Positions 55,161 through 64,000 of a DNA stretch of 64,000 nt are shown piece by piece. The translations under genes and the position numbers were made by a program. The notes below the pieces were generated by a model that saw only the letters and a program-made list of their open reading frames with translations, had not been told where the DNA came from and ran no database searches. Origin of the DNA: Athripsodes cinereus (Eukaryota > Arthropoda > Insecta > Trichoptera > Leptoceridae); contig OX388325.1 of assembly GCA_947579605.1 (NCBI GenBank), positions 9,047,572 through 9,111,571 on the forward strand, in the 5' to 3' direction. Each line of letters starts with the position of its first letter. Within the stretch, counting starts at the first letter, position 1.

Positions 55161-55624
55161 ATGTGAGAGGGCGAACTATTAGAATAATTTACAAGTCGTT
55201 TTGGATGTACCCAGTATTAAAAACAGATTTCTAGTCGTTACTGTCTAATTTATTAGTTATTACAAAATAAAAATACATTGAATAATAAACTATATGATAT
55301 TATTAAAATGTACTTAATAATGATAATACGGGCCTACGTGTGGGCTCCGGTATGTTTATTGTTTTATAATGCTATTGAAATCGATGAGAGGAAACAATAT
55401 CGAATAATTATAATAAATTAATTAATCATATTTATTATGAAATGTTTTATAGGAACATTACATAGTTTTCTTTCAATAAAATCCATGTTTTCAAATTTAC
55501 AAATATTTTTAAATTCAATTGCCAAACCTACATACATAGAAGAATGACAAAATAAGCCCTGTATATAGTTTGGAATTATGGTGTAGGTACTTATAAGCTG
55601 TTTAGTTCAAATATATTGATTAGT
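55161..55624. other. Unassigned AT-rich sequence
   Basis: Nothing recognised. Confidence 0.4.
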
Positions 55625-55795
55625 TGGAAGTTAGTTAATTAAGGAAATTACGGGTTAGTTGGAAGACATCGCATCTTAGCGATAAACTCGCCCTCTGTAC
55701 ATTGAATTGTACCTATAACTGATATTTATATGAAATTGTTTTATTTTGTAATATTGTAACCAAGTGAAGAATAAAATAAATAAATAAATTAGATT
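55625..55795 (+). repeat. LINE 3' UTR with AATA tail
   Basis: GGTTAGTTGGAAGACATCGC, GCGATAAACTCGCCCTCTGT, ACATTGAATTGTAC and a GAAGAATAAAATAAATAAAT tail. Confidence 0.65.
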
Positions 55796-55949
55796 TTTGA
55801 TGATACCCAAAAATATCTCTGAACTTGTAATAAATTTTTAATGTTTTATTTTATTAGCCCTTTTAAATTTCACATAATATTAAACGTTTTCTTTTTTACT
55901 TTTAAAATATGTCACGTAAAGTGTATACTAAGTGCAAAAAAAAATAGAA

Positions 55950-56066
55950 ACGGAAGCTTTTAAAAGTCGGATCACTACCAATAAAGCCACCGTGGGAGTA
56001 CTTTATAAGAGTGTTTTATTTTATTTATTAACATTTTTCATTTTAACATGAACTTCCACTAAGTAA
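55950..56066 (+). repeat. Dispersed repeat F, copy 2
   Basis: ACGGAAGCTTTTAAAAG, CTACCAATAAAGCCACCGTG, AGTGTTTTATTTTATT and AACATGAACTTCCACTAAG. Pairs with 36015-36118. Confidence 0.48.
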
Positions 56067-56904
56067 AATCGTTCGACAATATTTTATTACCCAAATTTAT
56101 TACCCATTACCCAAATTACCCAAACACACTTGTTTATCATTTTTTTTGTATTTATTCATGCATTTTCTCATATATAACACTGCCCTGTAGCGATTACTTT
56201 TCTTGAATAATATAAATGACGTGTCTTTTCAGTGTGACCATTGTGCAAACTATAAAAATAACTATATTTATTTAGTGTTGAGAGTGCAATAAAAACACGT
56301 TATTATAATGTACAGGTAATATATTTAATGGATCGTTTTGTTCTATTGTTCTACATGGCCCACGCGATAATACATGATGATTGTAAAATGTTCTATAAAC
56401 GGAGTCAATATATGTATAAATATATATATATAATAATTCAATATGTATTTATTCCATAATTTCGATAAGGCGTGTGAAATGATATATCGCGTACATAAAA
56501 ATAAAAGTTCAGACGATGTATCATCAAAAACGATAGCCAAATGGAAGGAGGTCGATTATGGCGTCACGTAGTTTAGAATATAAAATTTAAATTACGAGGC
56601 GATAATTTTCGTTTTTAATATCCTAATATTTCGTGGTATGGAGAATACAATATACATGTTCATTAAACACCATGGTAAACCTGCTCTAAGGAGATTTCGT
56701 GTAGGTATAAGCGTAAATAATGTACTGCTATAGTTCCAACTAATTCCTCCTCGATAGAGGCTTTGGCTTAGTGTTGGGATCAAATTTGACATGTGGTGTC
56801 AATGTAATAGCTTTTATTAATACTTACTATTCAATAACAATTTTGAATGAATTCATAAATGAAAAGGTCCCTTACTTTGTCTTGTAGGTTTTCCAATATC
56901 CTAC
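56067..56904. other. Unassigned; possible very old family A remnant
   Basis: TCGTGGTATGGAGAATACAA, TATACATGTTCATTAAACAC near 56630-56672 weakly follow the family A GGCACGGAGAGGAC...CATGTTTATTACATG block. Confidence 0.3.
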
Positions 56905-57200
56905 TGTAAAAAGGTTAGTTGGAAGAGAATGCGTCTTTGCAATAAACTTGTCTTGTGTACATTGAATTGTATGACTGATATTTATATGATACTTTGTATT
57001 GATTTGAAATATTTATTTATTTATTTAGTAGGTACATTAAACGGCGTTTAAGCCTTTTTACATTGTATTACAAAGTATACTTGAACATATTACATTACAG
57101 TTATTCACTCAAGGTACATATAGACTACAAAAGATAAAAACAAATTTCATTATAAAAATATTGTAACAAATGTACAGTGAAGAATACAATAAATAAATAA
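56905..57200 (+). repeat. LINE 3' UTR and adjoining reversed tail D
   Basis: 56905-57025 carries GGTTAGTTGGAAGAGAATGC and CAATAAACTTGTCTTGTGTA and ends in TATTTATTTATTTA. That run also serves as the end of a minus-strand element with TACATTAAACGGCGTTTAAG (57030-57060). Another AATAAATAAATAA end lies at about 57188-57200. Confidence 0.5.
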
Positions 57201-57314
57201 CCAGGTGCCGGCAAACTCCCCTTTCACTGCACAAGCTTTAAGCTTAGTGTGAAAGGTGTATAAGGTTGTATTTGGGTTTATAACAAATCCCAGATATCTT
57301 TTTTTAAAAAAAAA
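57201..57314 (+). mobile_element. Family B SINE, 5'-truncated
   Basis: CCAGGTGCCGGCAAACTCCC, the body and the GGTTTATAACAAATCCC tail ending in an A run. It is directly followed by family A sequence. Confidence 0.78.
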
Positions 57315-57490
57315 GTCAGGTGTTAATAAAACATCACATAACTATAAGACATTTAACATCTTCAATTCAGGAGTGATGAGGCATGATTACCACTCATCCT
57401 GAATGCTTTATAGCATGGGGAATACAGCCTGCACACTCTTTACTGAGTACCCCACGTGCAAAAGATGCTGTGATGGCATACATATCCATA
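57315..57490 (+). repeat. Family A element, partial
   Basis: GTCAGGTGTTAATAAAACAT, CATTTAACATCTTCAATTCA, CACTCATCCTGAATGC and GATGCTGTGATGGCATA. Confidence 0.7.
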
Positions 57491-57984
57491 GATTTAGTAA
57501 CAAATATTTGATCAGCATCACGCTCTGCCTTTACCAGTCCTTAAAGGTTACAAAAAGTTCCTTTGTTCATTACTGGTGCTCACGGGGACGAAGGTTATAG
57601 TTCCTATTTGGGCACATACTACACAGAGAGTTATGATTATCGATGTTTTGTCCATTTTTGGTTCCTCGTGACCCCAATTACGTAAACGCATTCGACTCGC
57701 TTTATAACAAATGTAACGACGACGCATACGATAATTTATTAACATGAACATATTATGAAAGGACTGCAAGCTATAATCAAAGATTTAGAACAATCTAATA
57801 TATAAGATTAATATATTATTGTAGAAGTGATGATTCTTCTTCGGTATGAATTTAATTTGACGTTTATAAAGAACAATTCTAGCCATAAATTAAGTAGGAA
57901 CAATGCTAGTTTCTGTTTGTGTAAGGTGTCTATTAATCAGAGTACAAATAATACTTATAGTTATTCCTTATTTTTGGGCACGGA
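57491..57984. other. Unassigned sequence
   Basis: Overlapping opposite-strand ORFs (57403-57600 and 57548-57769) give no domain. Confidence 0.4.
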
Positions 57985-58255
57985 TGTCTGAAAACCAATG
58001 TGCGATTGAGGGTAGGCAGACAGATCGAAAGAGAAGATTTATCCTTGCACACTATTTTCACTTCACCCACATTCATACAGTTCCTCACACATGCACGCCG
58101 ATTACTTCCGCTCAACCCATCCTTAAGAATTTGATTTAATTGTCAAGCCACGTGGTTCTTGGTCTTAGAACTTTCTTGCACCTCTTTTTTCAGACAAATA
58201 ATCTTATAATCAATCATACGCTCCACATGTCCAAACCATTGCAACTTGGACATAT
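57985..58255 (-). pseudogene. RTE-like LINE fragment, diverged
   Basis: Antisense blocks TGTGCGATTGAGGGTAGGCA, TCACTTCACCCACATTCATA, CAGTTCCTCACACATGCACG, CTTAAGAATTTGATT, CGCTCCACATGTCCAAACCA parallel the 7199 copy. A minus frame reads NRRACVRNCMNVGEVKIVCK, D. Confidence 0.7.
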
Positions 58256-58271
58256 ATTAACTATTTATCTA

Positions 58272-58508
58272 TCTTTTTCTATACTATCACGGCTCATCCC
58301 ACAAGTAGGGTAGTCAGCAGACCAAATGCACGTATAAAACATCCAAGTAGTCCTCTCCATGCGAACGAAAAATAAGATGTGTGGGATACCTCATCGCTGA
58401 ATTTAAGGTGTAAAATGTTTTTAATTAATTCGAACACCTGCCTTTTACAGGACAGTAGTAAATTTACAGAAAAGAGTGGGAGATCTATTCTTTACTAAGT
58501 GCTCTACG
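58272..58508 (-). repeat. Family A element, near full length
   Basis: Antisense TACTATCACGGCTCATCCCA, AAGTAGGGTAGTCAGCAGAC, TCCTCTCCATGCGAACG, AACACCTGCCTTTTACAGGA, AAGAGTGGGAGATCTATTCT and GTGCTCTACGG. Confidence 0.82.
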
Positions 58509-58929
58509 GTACACTACAATATATTTACTCCATCTACGAATTTCACTAATCGTTCTCCGCTTTTTAGTCGGTTGGATTTGGAAGTCCATTCTCTAACGTT
58601 TAAATTCACGAGCATTAACTTCTTAGGCCAATTAATTAATAAACGTTCATACTATGACTGCGTTTGTAGGTAATAATAGTCTGCACAATGCATCACCATA
58701 TTCCTCATCGGATTGCGAAAGGTCAAGACAAACAAGACACGGTTGAAACGAAAGCCCACGTCGTAAAATAAAATATAATACCACGAACAACAAGCGTACC
58801 TTAGACAGACTAGACCAGGATTTATACCATAAGACCATTTGTCAAATATATAATAATGATGGTTATAATAATATAGAAATAAATTTAAATGATTTATTGA
58901 GAGTTTAACACGACTATTATTAAATATAT
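58509..58929. other. Unassigned sequence
   Basis: Short background ORFs only. Confidence 0.4.
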
Positions 58930-59125
58930 TTCATCACGGCATCTCACACAAGTGGGGTAGCCAGATAAACTGCTTTTAAAAAAAATACGCAAGCCGTATA
59001 CTGTGCGTGTCAATCAAAGTTTAGATATTCAGAATGGGTGGCATACCTCATCGCTGAACTGAAGATGTTAAATGTCTTAAAACGCGATGTTTTAGGAATA
59101 CATAGGTACCTTTAAAGGACACTAC
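58930..59125 (-). repeat. Family A element, partial
   Basis: Antisense ATCACGGCATCTCACACAAG, TGGGGTAGCCAG, GATATTCAGAATGGGTGGCA and TACCTCATCGCTGAACTGAA. Confidence 0.78.
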
Positions 59126-59153
59126 CATTAAACTACAAAAAAATACGCTATCA

Positions 59154-59312
59154 AGATGGTCAGATCATGTGAGAGATGCTGCAGGGGGTACTATGTGTGA
59201 GGCGTTTAGGCAGGCGGAGGACAGGGCACGGTGGAGAAGCTTGTCGCTTGGTTGGGGTCATGGTGGTCACGATCCTCAGCATTGAGGGACCGACTTAGAA
59301 GAAGAAGATCGC
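59154..59312 (+). pseudogene. LINE C-terminal fragment with GAA tail
   Basis: The frame RWSDHVRDAAGGTMCEAFRQ, AEDRARWRSLSLGWGHGGHD, PQH, stop (59283-59285) fits RW-x-DD-x, A-x-G, A-x-DR-x-x-WR. A GAAGAAGAAGA tail follows at about 59298-59309, as in the 11988-12332 element. Confidence 0.72.
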
Positions 59313-59469
59313 GATTTCAGTGTACCTACACCATTGACGAGCTTTTCAATACTTTTAGTATTTTAAATTCATGTAACAAACGAAATTCGAGTAAAAACAA
59401 TTAAAATGTCTAGAAATTGGTACATAGTTAAGTTTTATTCGTTGTTTATTTGAATCTAACGAATTTAGG

Positions 59470-59640
59470 CACAGATTTATTTATTTTTATTTATTTATTT
59501 ATTTTATTTCATTTACAAAATAGTATTTAAAAGATAAGTCACAAAAAAATCTACCTAACTGGGCATGAGCCCGTACCAAGGTAGACTGAGCCAGTTTTCA
59601 CCTTACATTGTCTCAGCGCTCAATTTTCTTTACTTCAGCT
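59470..59640 (-). repeat. Retroelement 3' end with AAATA-repeat tail
   Basis: The minus strand ends with AAATAAATAAATAAATAA-type repeats (complement 59478-59510), preceded by CTACCTTGGTACGGGCTCAT, GCCCAGTTAGG. Confidence 0.5.
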
Positions 59641-60560
59641 GTTGTTGGATGAAATGTTGGATGGATGATCGTATAAAATAAGCAACGATGATCTTTTTTA
59701 AATAATTTTGCGATGCTATTAGAAAACATTACTTTTAAATATCAGCAAACTGTTCATTTTAACAAGGTTAATTAATTACGCTAAGAATCATTAGACTAGA
59801 ATTCATCTACAACTAGATTCGCAATGTCATACAAATATTCTCTAAAAATGTGTACCCACCCTTCGAGGTACAATACCTGAGTAATATATATTCACCTCGT
59901 TTCTTTTGTATATATTCATCTCTTTCTACCGGCCTTTGTCGTCTGTTATAATCCCCATTCTCATATTGTCTATCTCTTGTTATCTACAAACAATTTATAT
60001 GTGTGTCGCTTTTTTTCAAACTAAAAATTGCGGCACCAAGGACCGCAAAGAGATTTTATTGATGGTACATGTTTGAGATTGATATTGCAAATCTAGGTAT
60101 AACATATCACTGGTTGCACCACAATGATTAGTATTGTAACCACGTCCAAGAATCACCTACTAATCGCATTATTATATTACGTGTTTCTACCACATCACTG
60201 CTTCATCATCTACCATTGTACATAGGTGTTGTTATTAGCGGTAGAGATACAAGTAGTCCGTTACAATAATGTCGTCGGTCCGTTCGTATCACTGCGGTTT
60301 ATTGGTCTCGCAGTCACCTCAACTTCTTGCAGCCAACTAATGATAATAAAAACAAAACTGTCTATTAGTGAAGCTGTGCCTATGTATGTTTGTTAATTTA
60401 TACGCGAGTATATTCAAAATTTCCTAAACCTCACTCCCAAATATTTAAGGAAATGCACGGATTACCATATTGATCCACCACCACCAGCGAAAATCATCAT
60501 GTTAAAAATTATCACTGTCAATATGAACGTTAAACACATAATTTCAAGTCTTTCTATCTA
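59641..60560. other. Unassigned sequence
   Basis: No coding domain or matched repeat. A 30-bp family A scrap follows at 60561 (CTACACCATCACATCACACA). Confidence 0.4.
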
Positions 60561-60610
60561 TCTACACCATCACATCACACAGAAGTGGGACATAATTATA
60601 GTAAACTGTG

Positions 60611-60700
60611 AAATAAATAAAACAAATGTTTTATTCTACTATTTGATTTATTTTACGAGACAGACATCTTTCGTTTTGTTAAGACATTGTCAAAAAATGA
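60611..60700 (+). repeat. Direct repeat J, copy 1
   Basis: GAAATAAATAAAACAAATGT, TTTATTCTACTATTTGATTT, TAAGACATTGTCAA. Copy 2 is at 61340-61420, about 729 bp away. Confidence 0.7.
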
Positions 60701-60955
60701 ATTTGTTTGAAAGAGGAGTTGTGTGGATTGAGAGAAGTCGGAATGTGGAATAGGTGGAGCTATAATACAAAATGGTAGGAGCTGCATAGATTGGGAGGAA
60801 ACAAACTGTTAAATGGGGGTGGCTAAATGTATAAAATGGGAGGAGCTAAGTGAAAAACCCTACGTTCAATACGAAAAATTAAGGAGTTGTGTGGAATGGG
60901 AGGAGTCATAATACAAAATGGGAGGAGTTGCATGGATTGGGAAACTTCGCAGAAC
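60700..60955 (+). repeat. Diverged GGGAGGAG-rich tandem repeat
   Basis: ATAATACAAAATGGGAGGAG-type words and GTTGTGTGGATTG / GTTGCATGGATTGGG recur irregularly, including TATAATACAAAATGGTAGGA and CATAATACAAAATGGGAGGA. The unit length is irregular (about 25-30 bp submonomers). The strand is strongly purine-biased. Confidence 0.6.
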
Positions 60956-61339
60956 ATTTTTTTATAGCAGATATAACAATCACGTATTTTTTTCAAATAC
61001 TTTTCACCCTGCAAGAATGCTGTTTATGATATACGCATACAGTCTTTCTATAAGATGTTTATTCCTTGGACGAAATCGGATTAAAAACTAGTAATAATCA
61101 TTACACAATAAACACGATGTTATATACATGAAGAGGCGACACTCCGGACACAAGATGTTATTTATAATAATATAATACCAATCACTACATATAACGGATA
61201 CTCGATACTCTTCCGTTAACCGGTGCTTTTGATACTATTATTATTATTGAATAATGAACTGAAATAAACCTGCGAAACCAATCAAAATAGTGCAATAAAT
61301 AAGTACGTGTCGATTCTTGAGGTGATGATGATTCTAACG

Positions 61340-61420
61340 AAATAAATAAAACAAATGTTTTATTCTACTATGTGATTTATTCTCCAGAGAGACGTTAGGA
61401 CATTGTCAATCTTAGCTGCT
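61340..61420 (+). repeat. Direct repeat J, copy 2
   Basis: GAAATAAATAAAACAAATGT, TTTATTCTACTATGTGATTT, ATTC, then AGGACATTGTCAA. Confidence 0.7.
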
Positions 61421-61611
61421 ATCTAATGCATGAATTTCTTAAGAGTTATTCACATTGTTTAACTTTGGATTCGATTTCCGACTGGATTGTGTAGTTTCGT
61501 TTGGAATATTCGCATCCAGGGTTAAGAGAAAAACTGTCAGAGAAAATTACAAAAAATAATAAATAGATAAAAATCCTCAAACCGAGAATACAAAATCATA
61601 CGACCAACAAA

Positions 61612-61863
61612 GAGCCGTGAAGCACCCGGGAAAGAATTGGTCTCTTACTGTCTTTTCCATAGGTTCTGAGTGTATTACTGTAAAAGGCAGGTGTTGGAAA
61701 AAATTAAGACATTTCACATCTCAAATTCAGTGATGAGGTTTGCCACCCATCCTGAATGTCTTAATTTTTTGTTGGCTCAGAGAAGATGGCTTATATGTTT
61801 ATTACATGCAGCTGATCTGCTGGCTACCCTACTTGTGGGATATGTCGTGATGGTATAGTATAG
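61612..61863 (+). repeat. Family A element, full length
   Basis: The head GCCGTGAAGCACCCGGGAAA, then GAATTGGTCTCTTACTG, TACTGTAAAAGGCAGGTGTT, ATTCAGTGATGAGGTTTGCC, ACCCATCCTGAATGTCTTAA, TTACATGCAGCTGATCTGCT, GGCTACCCTACTTGTGGGAT and ATGTCGTGATGGTATAGTAT. The best complete copy in the window. Confidence 0.88.
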
Positions 61864-62439
61864 TAACAAAACTATGAGTGAGTGACTTAATTGGTTCCTA
61901 CGATTTTAGGAAGATTTAGGTTCATTTTTCACACAGAACGTTTTAATCAAGATAATGATTGTTTTATATTTAAGGATTACGTAATATTTTAGAATTACAT
62001 TACCTTTTTTCATTATTTTATGGGAATGTTTGAATTTGCTTACTAAACAAACGTCCGCATATTAAAACCGATACCATCGATCTCACTCAAATAAGTTCTG
62101 CTTCACTGATCCTAGGTTACTTAGCAGAGAACTGTCAGTGAGTACAATACATTCTATTATCAGTTTACTGCTTTCTATAGATCTCTTTCTCTCTGTTAGC
62201 AGTATAGAGATGGCTACACTGATAACATCAAATACCTTCAACACGCGCCTGCAACTGCAATCAATGCATTAAAACGTTGGATTATTTCCGTATCAAGCAG
62301 ATTAATCAACGTGCTCATCAATTCGTTAAGTCTGGAGATGAATGGTAAAACAGTGAATAGTTGCAGTAAAGACTTTCATGGATCTCGGTGCATGATACGA
62401 CAATCGCTAAACTTAATTTGCAAATACAATTTTTATATC
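61864..62439. other. Unassigned sequence
   Basis: No domain or matched repeat. Confidence 0.4.
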
Positions 62440-62480
62440 CCGTGAAGCCCCCGGTAAAGAATAGGTATCTCCCACAAGTG
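62440..62480 (+). repeat. Family A head fragment
   Basis: CCCGTGAAGCCCCCGGTAAA, GAATAGGTATCTCCCAC. Confidence 0.6.
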
Positions 62481-62584
62481 ATATTATGAATGAATGATTT
62501 AAAAAAAAAAACACATTTTGACCATTTTAGTAAGTCATATATTACGTAAATTCAAAGCATAAAACTATCTATAATATAAGAAAT

Positions 62585-62700
62585 GTATGCGATGAAACAC
62601 GAATGAAAGGCATCCAACAAGGTTCATGTTTGGGGCTCTCGAAAATTAAACTATTAAAAAATAATACGTCTTTGTAAGTTGTACAGCGACTTTGTAAATC
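62585..62700 (+). repeat. Dispersed repeat I, copy 2
   Basis: GGCATCCAACAAGGTTCATG, TTTGGG, AAAATTAAACTATTAAAAAA. Pairs with 40955-41100. Confidence 0.45.
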
Positions 62701-62845
62701 GAAACCAATTGAAAGTATAACGACATTGTAATTATAGTAAAACTCAAATAGTGTGTGTTTTCTTACGTAAATTAATATTCAGTTTTACAAAATAAACGTC
62801 AACTCAATCGATACCATAGCAAACTTGAAAAAAACGATGCCACTT

Positions 62846-63041
62846 TTTTTTTTTTTTTTAAAAGATACCTATATCTGGGTTTTGTTATAAACCCAAATAC
62901 AACCTTATACACTTTTCACACTAAGCTTAAAGCTTGTGCCGTGCCGCCATTTTATTAAGTAATTTACCAAAACGGGATCGATCCTAGAACCTCGTAATAT
63001 CGCGAAGAGTGCTCTGTCCAATTAAGCTACAGAGCGACATA
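62846..63041 (-). mobile_element. SINE with family B tail but a different tRNA-like head
   Basis: On the minus strand the head (63041 to about 62975) reads CGCTCTGTAGCTTAATTGGA, CAGAGCACTC, GGTTCTAGGATCGATCCCGT, with an A box (TAGCTTAATTGG) and a B-box-like GGATCGATCCC. It is joined at about 62944 to CACGGCACAAGCTTTAAGCT, GTGTGAAAAGTGTATAAGG, GGGTTTATAACAAAACCC, the family B 3' module. The acceptor stem does not pair, so it is not a tRNA gene. Confidence 0.7.
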
Positions 63042-63151
63042 GCAAATGCTACAAAATTCTTCATTTCAAATATAAACTCTCGTGGTTCTAAGATAGACTT
63101 ACTCCGAACTTTGGTTTATTAGATGTTGTTTTTTTTACTCCTACTGCTACT

Positions 63152-63197
63152 ACCACACCAGCATGGCATATCCCACAAGTGGAGTAGCCAAGAGACA
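63152..63197 (-). repeat. Family A 3' fragment
   Basis: ACCACACCAGCATGGCATAT, CCCACAAGTGGAGTAGCCAA. CTACTGCTACTA just before it is the antisense tail. Confidence 0.7.
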
Positions 63198-63811
63198 TTA
63201 GTGTACTTATTTTAATTTATAGTTTTATTATTGGAATCATATTTTAATCATTACGATTTCAACAAAAAAGGTGTGACTCGCATGTTCTTTTAGGGGCCTG
63301 GTCCCACTTGCTCATGAATTGGAGACTACTGGAATTGTAGACTATTCAACTTTAAGAGACGCGTATGGCATTTAAAATATACAAAACAAGATATAAAATA
63401 TTCCGTTAATGCTTTCCAATAAAATTAATAATGCAATAAAATATACTGAAAAGATTTACACGGAACATGCAAAATTTACATTGGCTATAAACTCTATTTC
63501 CTGTGCAACGCTTGTTGGTTCAGCTTTGAAATATTTATCAGTAATAAGCGACACTCAAGGTTTATTAGTTACCCACACCTTATAAACAATCCGAGAAGAA
63601 CTTTTATGTATCTATATATTCTCTTATGCCGCATCTATTGCGGAGTATACAAGGAAGACCAAACTCTAATTCAAAAAACCTTACACACTGCTTTCGCCAC
63701 ATTACTTTTACATAATTGTATCCATATTGGTGATGTATTGCCTCTGGTTTTGTATAGGTATATATAAATTGAATAAAGTATGGAGTCCTTCAAACATGCA
63801 AGTCAATTTTT
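63198..63811. other. Unassigned; possible LINE tail at its end
   Basis: TCCATATTGGTGATGTATTG, AATTGAATAAAGTATGGA (63720-63784) resembles a block inside the 39404 MITE (CCATATTGGTGATAAATTG, GAATAAAGTATTTATT). Otherwise nothing recognised. Confidence 0.4.
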
Positions 63812-63848
63812 CTCAAAACACAGCCGTCCTTGAAATGTGATTCACTTG
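63812..63848 (-). mobile_element. RTE-like LINE scrap
   Basis: TCTCAAAACACAGCCGTCCT, TGAAATGTGATTCA is the complement of the D-G-R-V-L-S coding block of the 16152 family. Confidence 0.5.
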
Positions 63849-64000
63849 ATTAAACAAATGGCCCAGAGACGCCTAAAACTGAATCCAACCAAAACCGAAT
63901 TTATGTGGGTTGCCTCCCCAGGACGCCAACATCTCATAGACACCAAACAAATCTCTGTCGCTGGCACCAACATAACACCATCGCGCACAATATCCGTTCT
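63849..64000 (+). pseudogene. LINE reverse transcriptase, thumb region, cut by window edge
   Basis: The open frame KQMAQRRLKLNPTKTEFMWV, ASPGRQHLIDTKQISVAGTN, ITPSRTISV runs to the last base. It matches the block after the YADD site in CR1/Jockey-group LINEs: W-M-x-x-N-x-L-K-L-N-x-x-K-T-E-F-x-W, then a short variable part, then I-x-V-x-G-x-x-I-x-P-x-x-x-V-x-x-L-G-V. It has no stop in the visible 50 codons, so a longer element may continue beyond the window. Confidence 0.75.

Noticed and set aside
60611..61420. Direct repeats J as LTRs of a small retroelement
   Set aside because: The repeats are only about 75-90 bp, lack TG...CA ends, and enclose no coding sequence.
62944..63041. Functional tRNA gene
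   Set aside because: A and B boxes are present but the acceptor stem does not pair and a SINE tail follows; it is a SINE head.

Overview
The window is AT-rich eukaryotic DNA with no bacterial or organellar gene architecture. I found no confident multi-exon host gene and no functional RNA gene. It is gene-poor, repeat-dense insect chromatin. A moth or butterfly (Lepidoptera) is my best guess. The supports are the repeat ending in TTTATAATATTAGTATAG near 43.5 kb, the RTE-type LINE 3' ends, and the LINE tails carrying an ACGCCGTTTAATG motif, all of which I associate with lepidopteran genomes from memory. No search was possible.

The one intact protein-coding unit is a cut-and-paste DNA transposon at 36538-39303. 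It has TA-flanked 13-bp terminal inverted repeats, a predicted 5'-UTR intron, and an uninterrupted 577-codon pogo/Tigger-like DDD transposase that ends in a PHD zinc finger. Seven copies of a 13-mer related to CCTAGAATGGACC lie near its two ends. Two short hAT-type MITEs with perfect 8-bp target-site duplications lie at 3418-3750 and 39404-39869. A decayed mariner-like relic is at 4421-5122. Several further fold-back or inverted-repeat elements are present (31.1, 45.4, 49.9, 52.7 kb).

Most other recognisable sequence is retrotransposon debris. One RTE-like LINE family recurs about ten times. Two copies (7178-7764 and 16152-16572) are clean 5'-truncated insertions with 13- and 11-bp target duplications, and one truncated copy is tandemly duplicated as two 301-bp units that look identical (12718-13320). 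C-terminal reverse-transcriptase scraps of several other LINE families, with different tails (GAA, GAT, AATA and AAATA repeats), are spread throughout. One LINE reverse-transcriptase fragment runs off the right edge.

Two non-autonomous families dominate by copy number. Family A is about 250 bp, has some 29 copies or fragments, and shares its last 35-40 bases with the RTE LINE, so it is plausibly mobilised by that LINE. Family B is a tRNA-derived SINE with a good B box; its 3' module also occurs joined to a different tRNA-like head at 62.9 kb. Insertions of A and B into older repeats give a partial relative chronology.

Other structures are a 91-bp minisatellite whose monomers carry a 20-bp-stem hairpin (19859-20215) and a 34-bp-arm hairpin at 54904-54977 whose only two mismatches become G-U pairs in minus-strand RNA. 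Remaining intervals show short ORFs of background type and nothing I can name.
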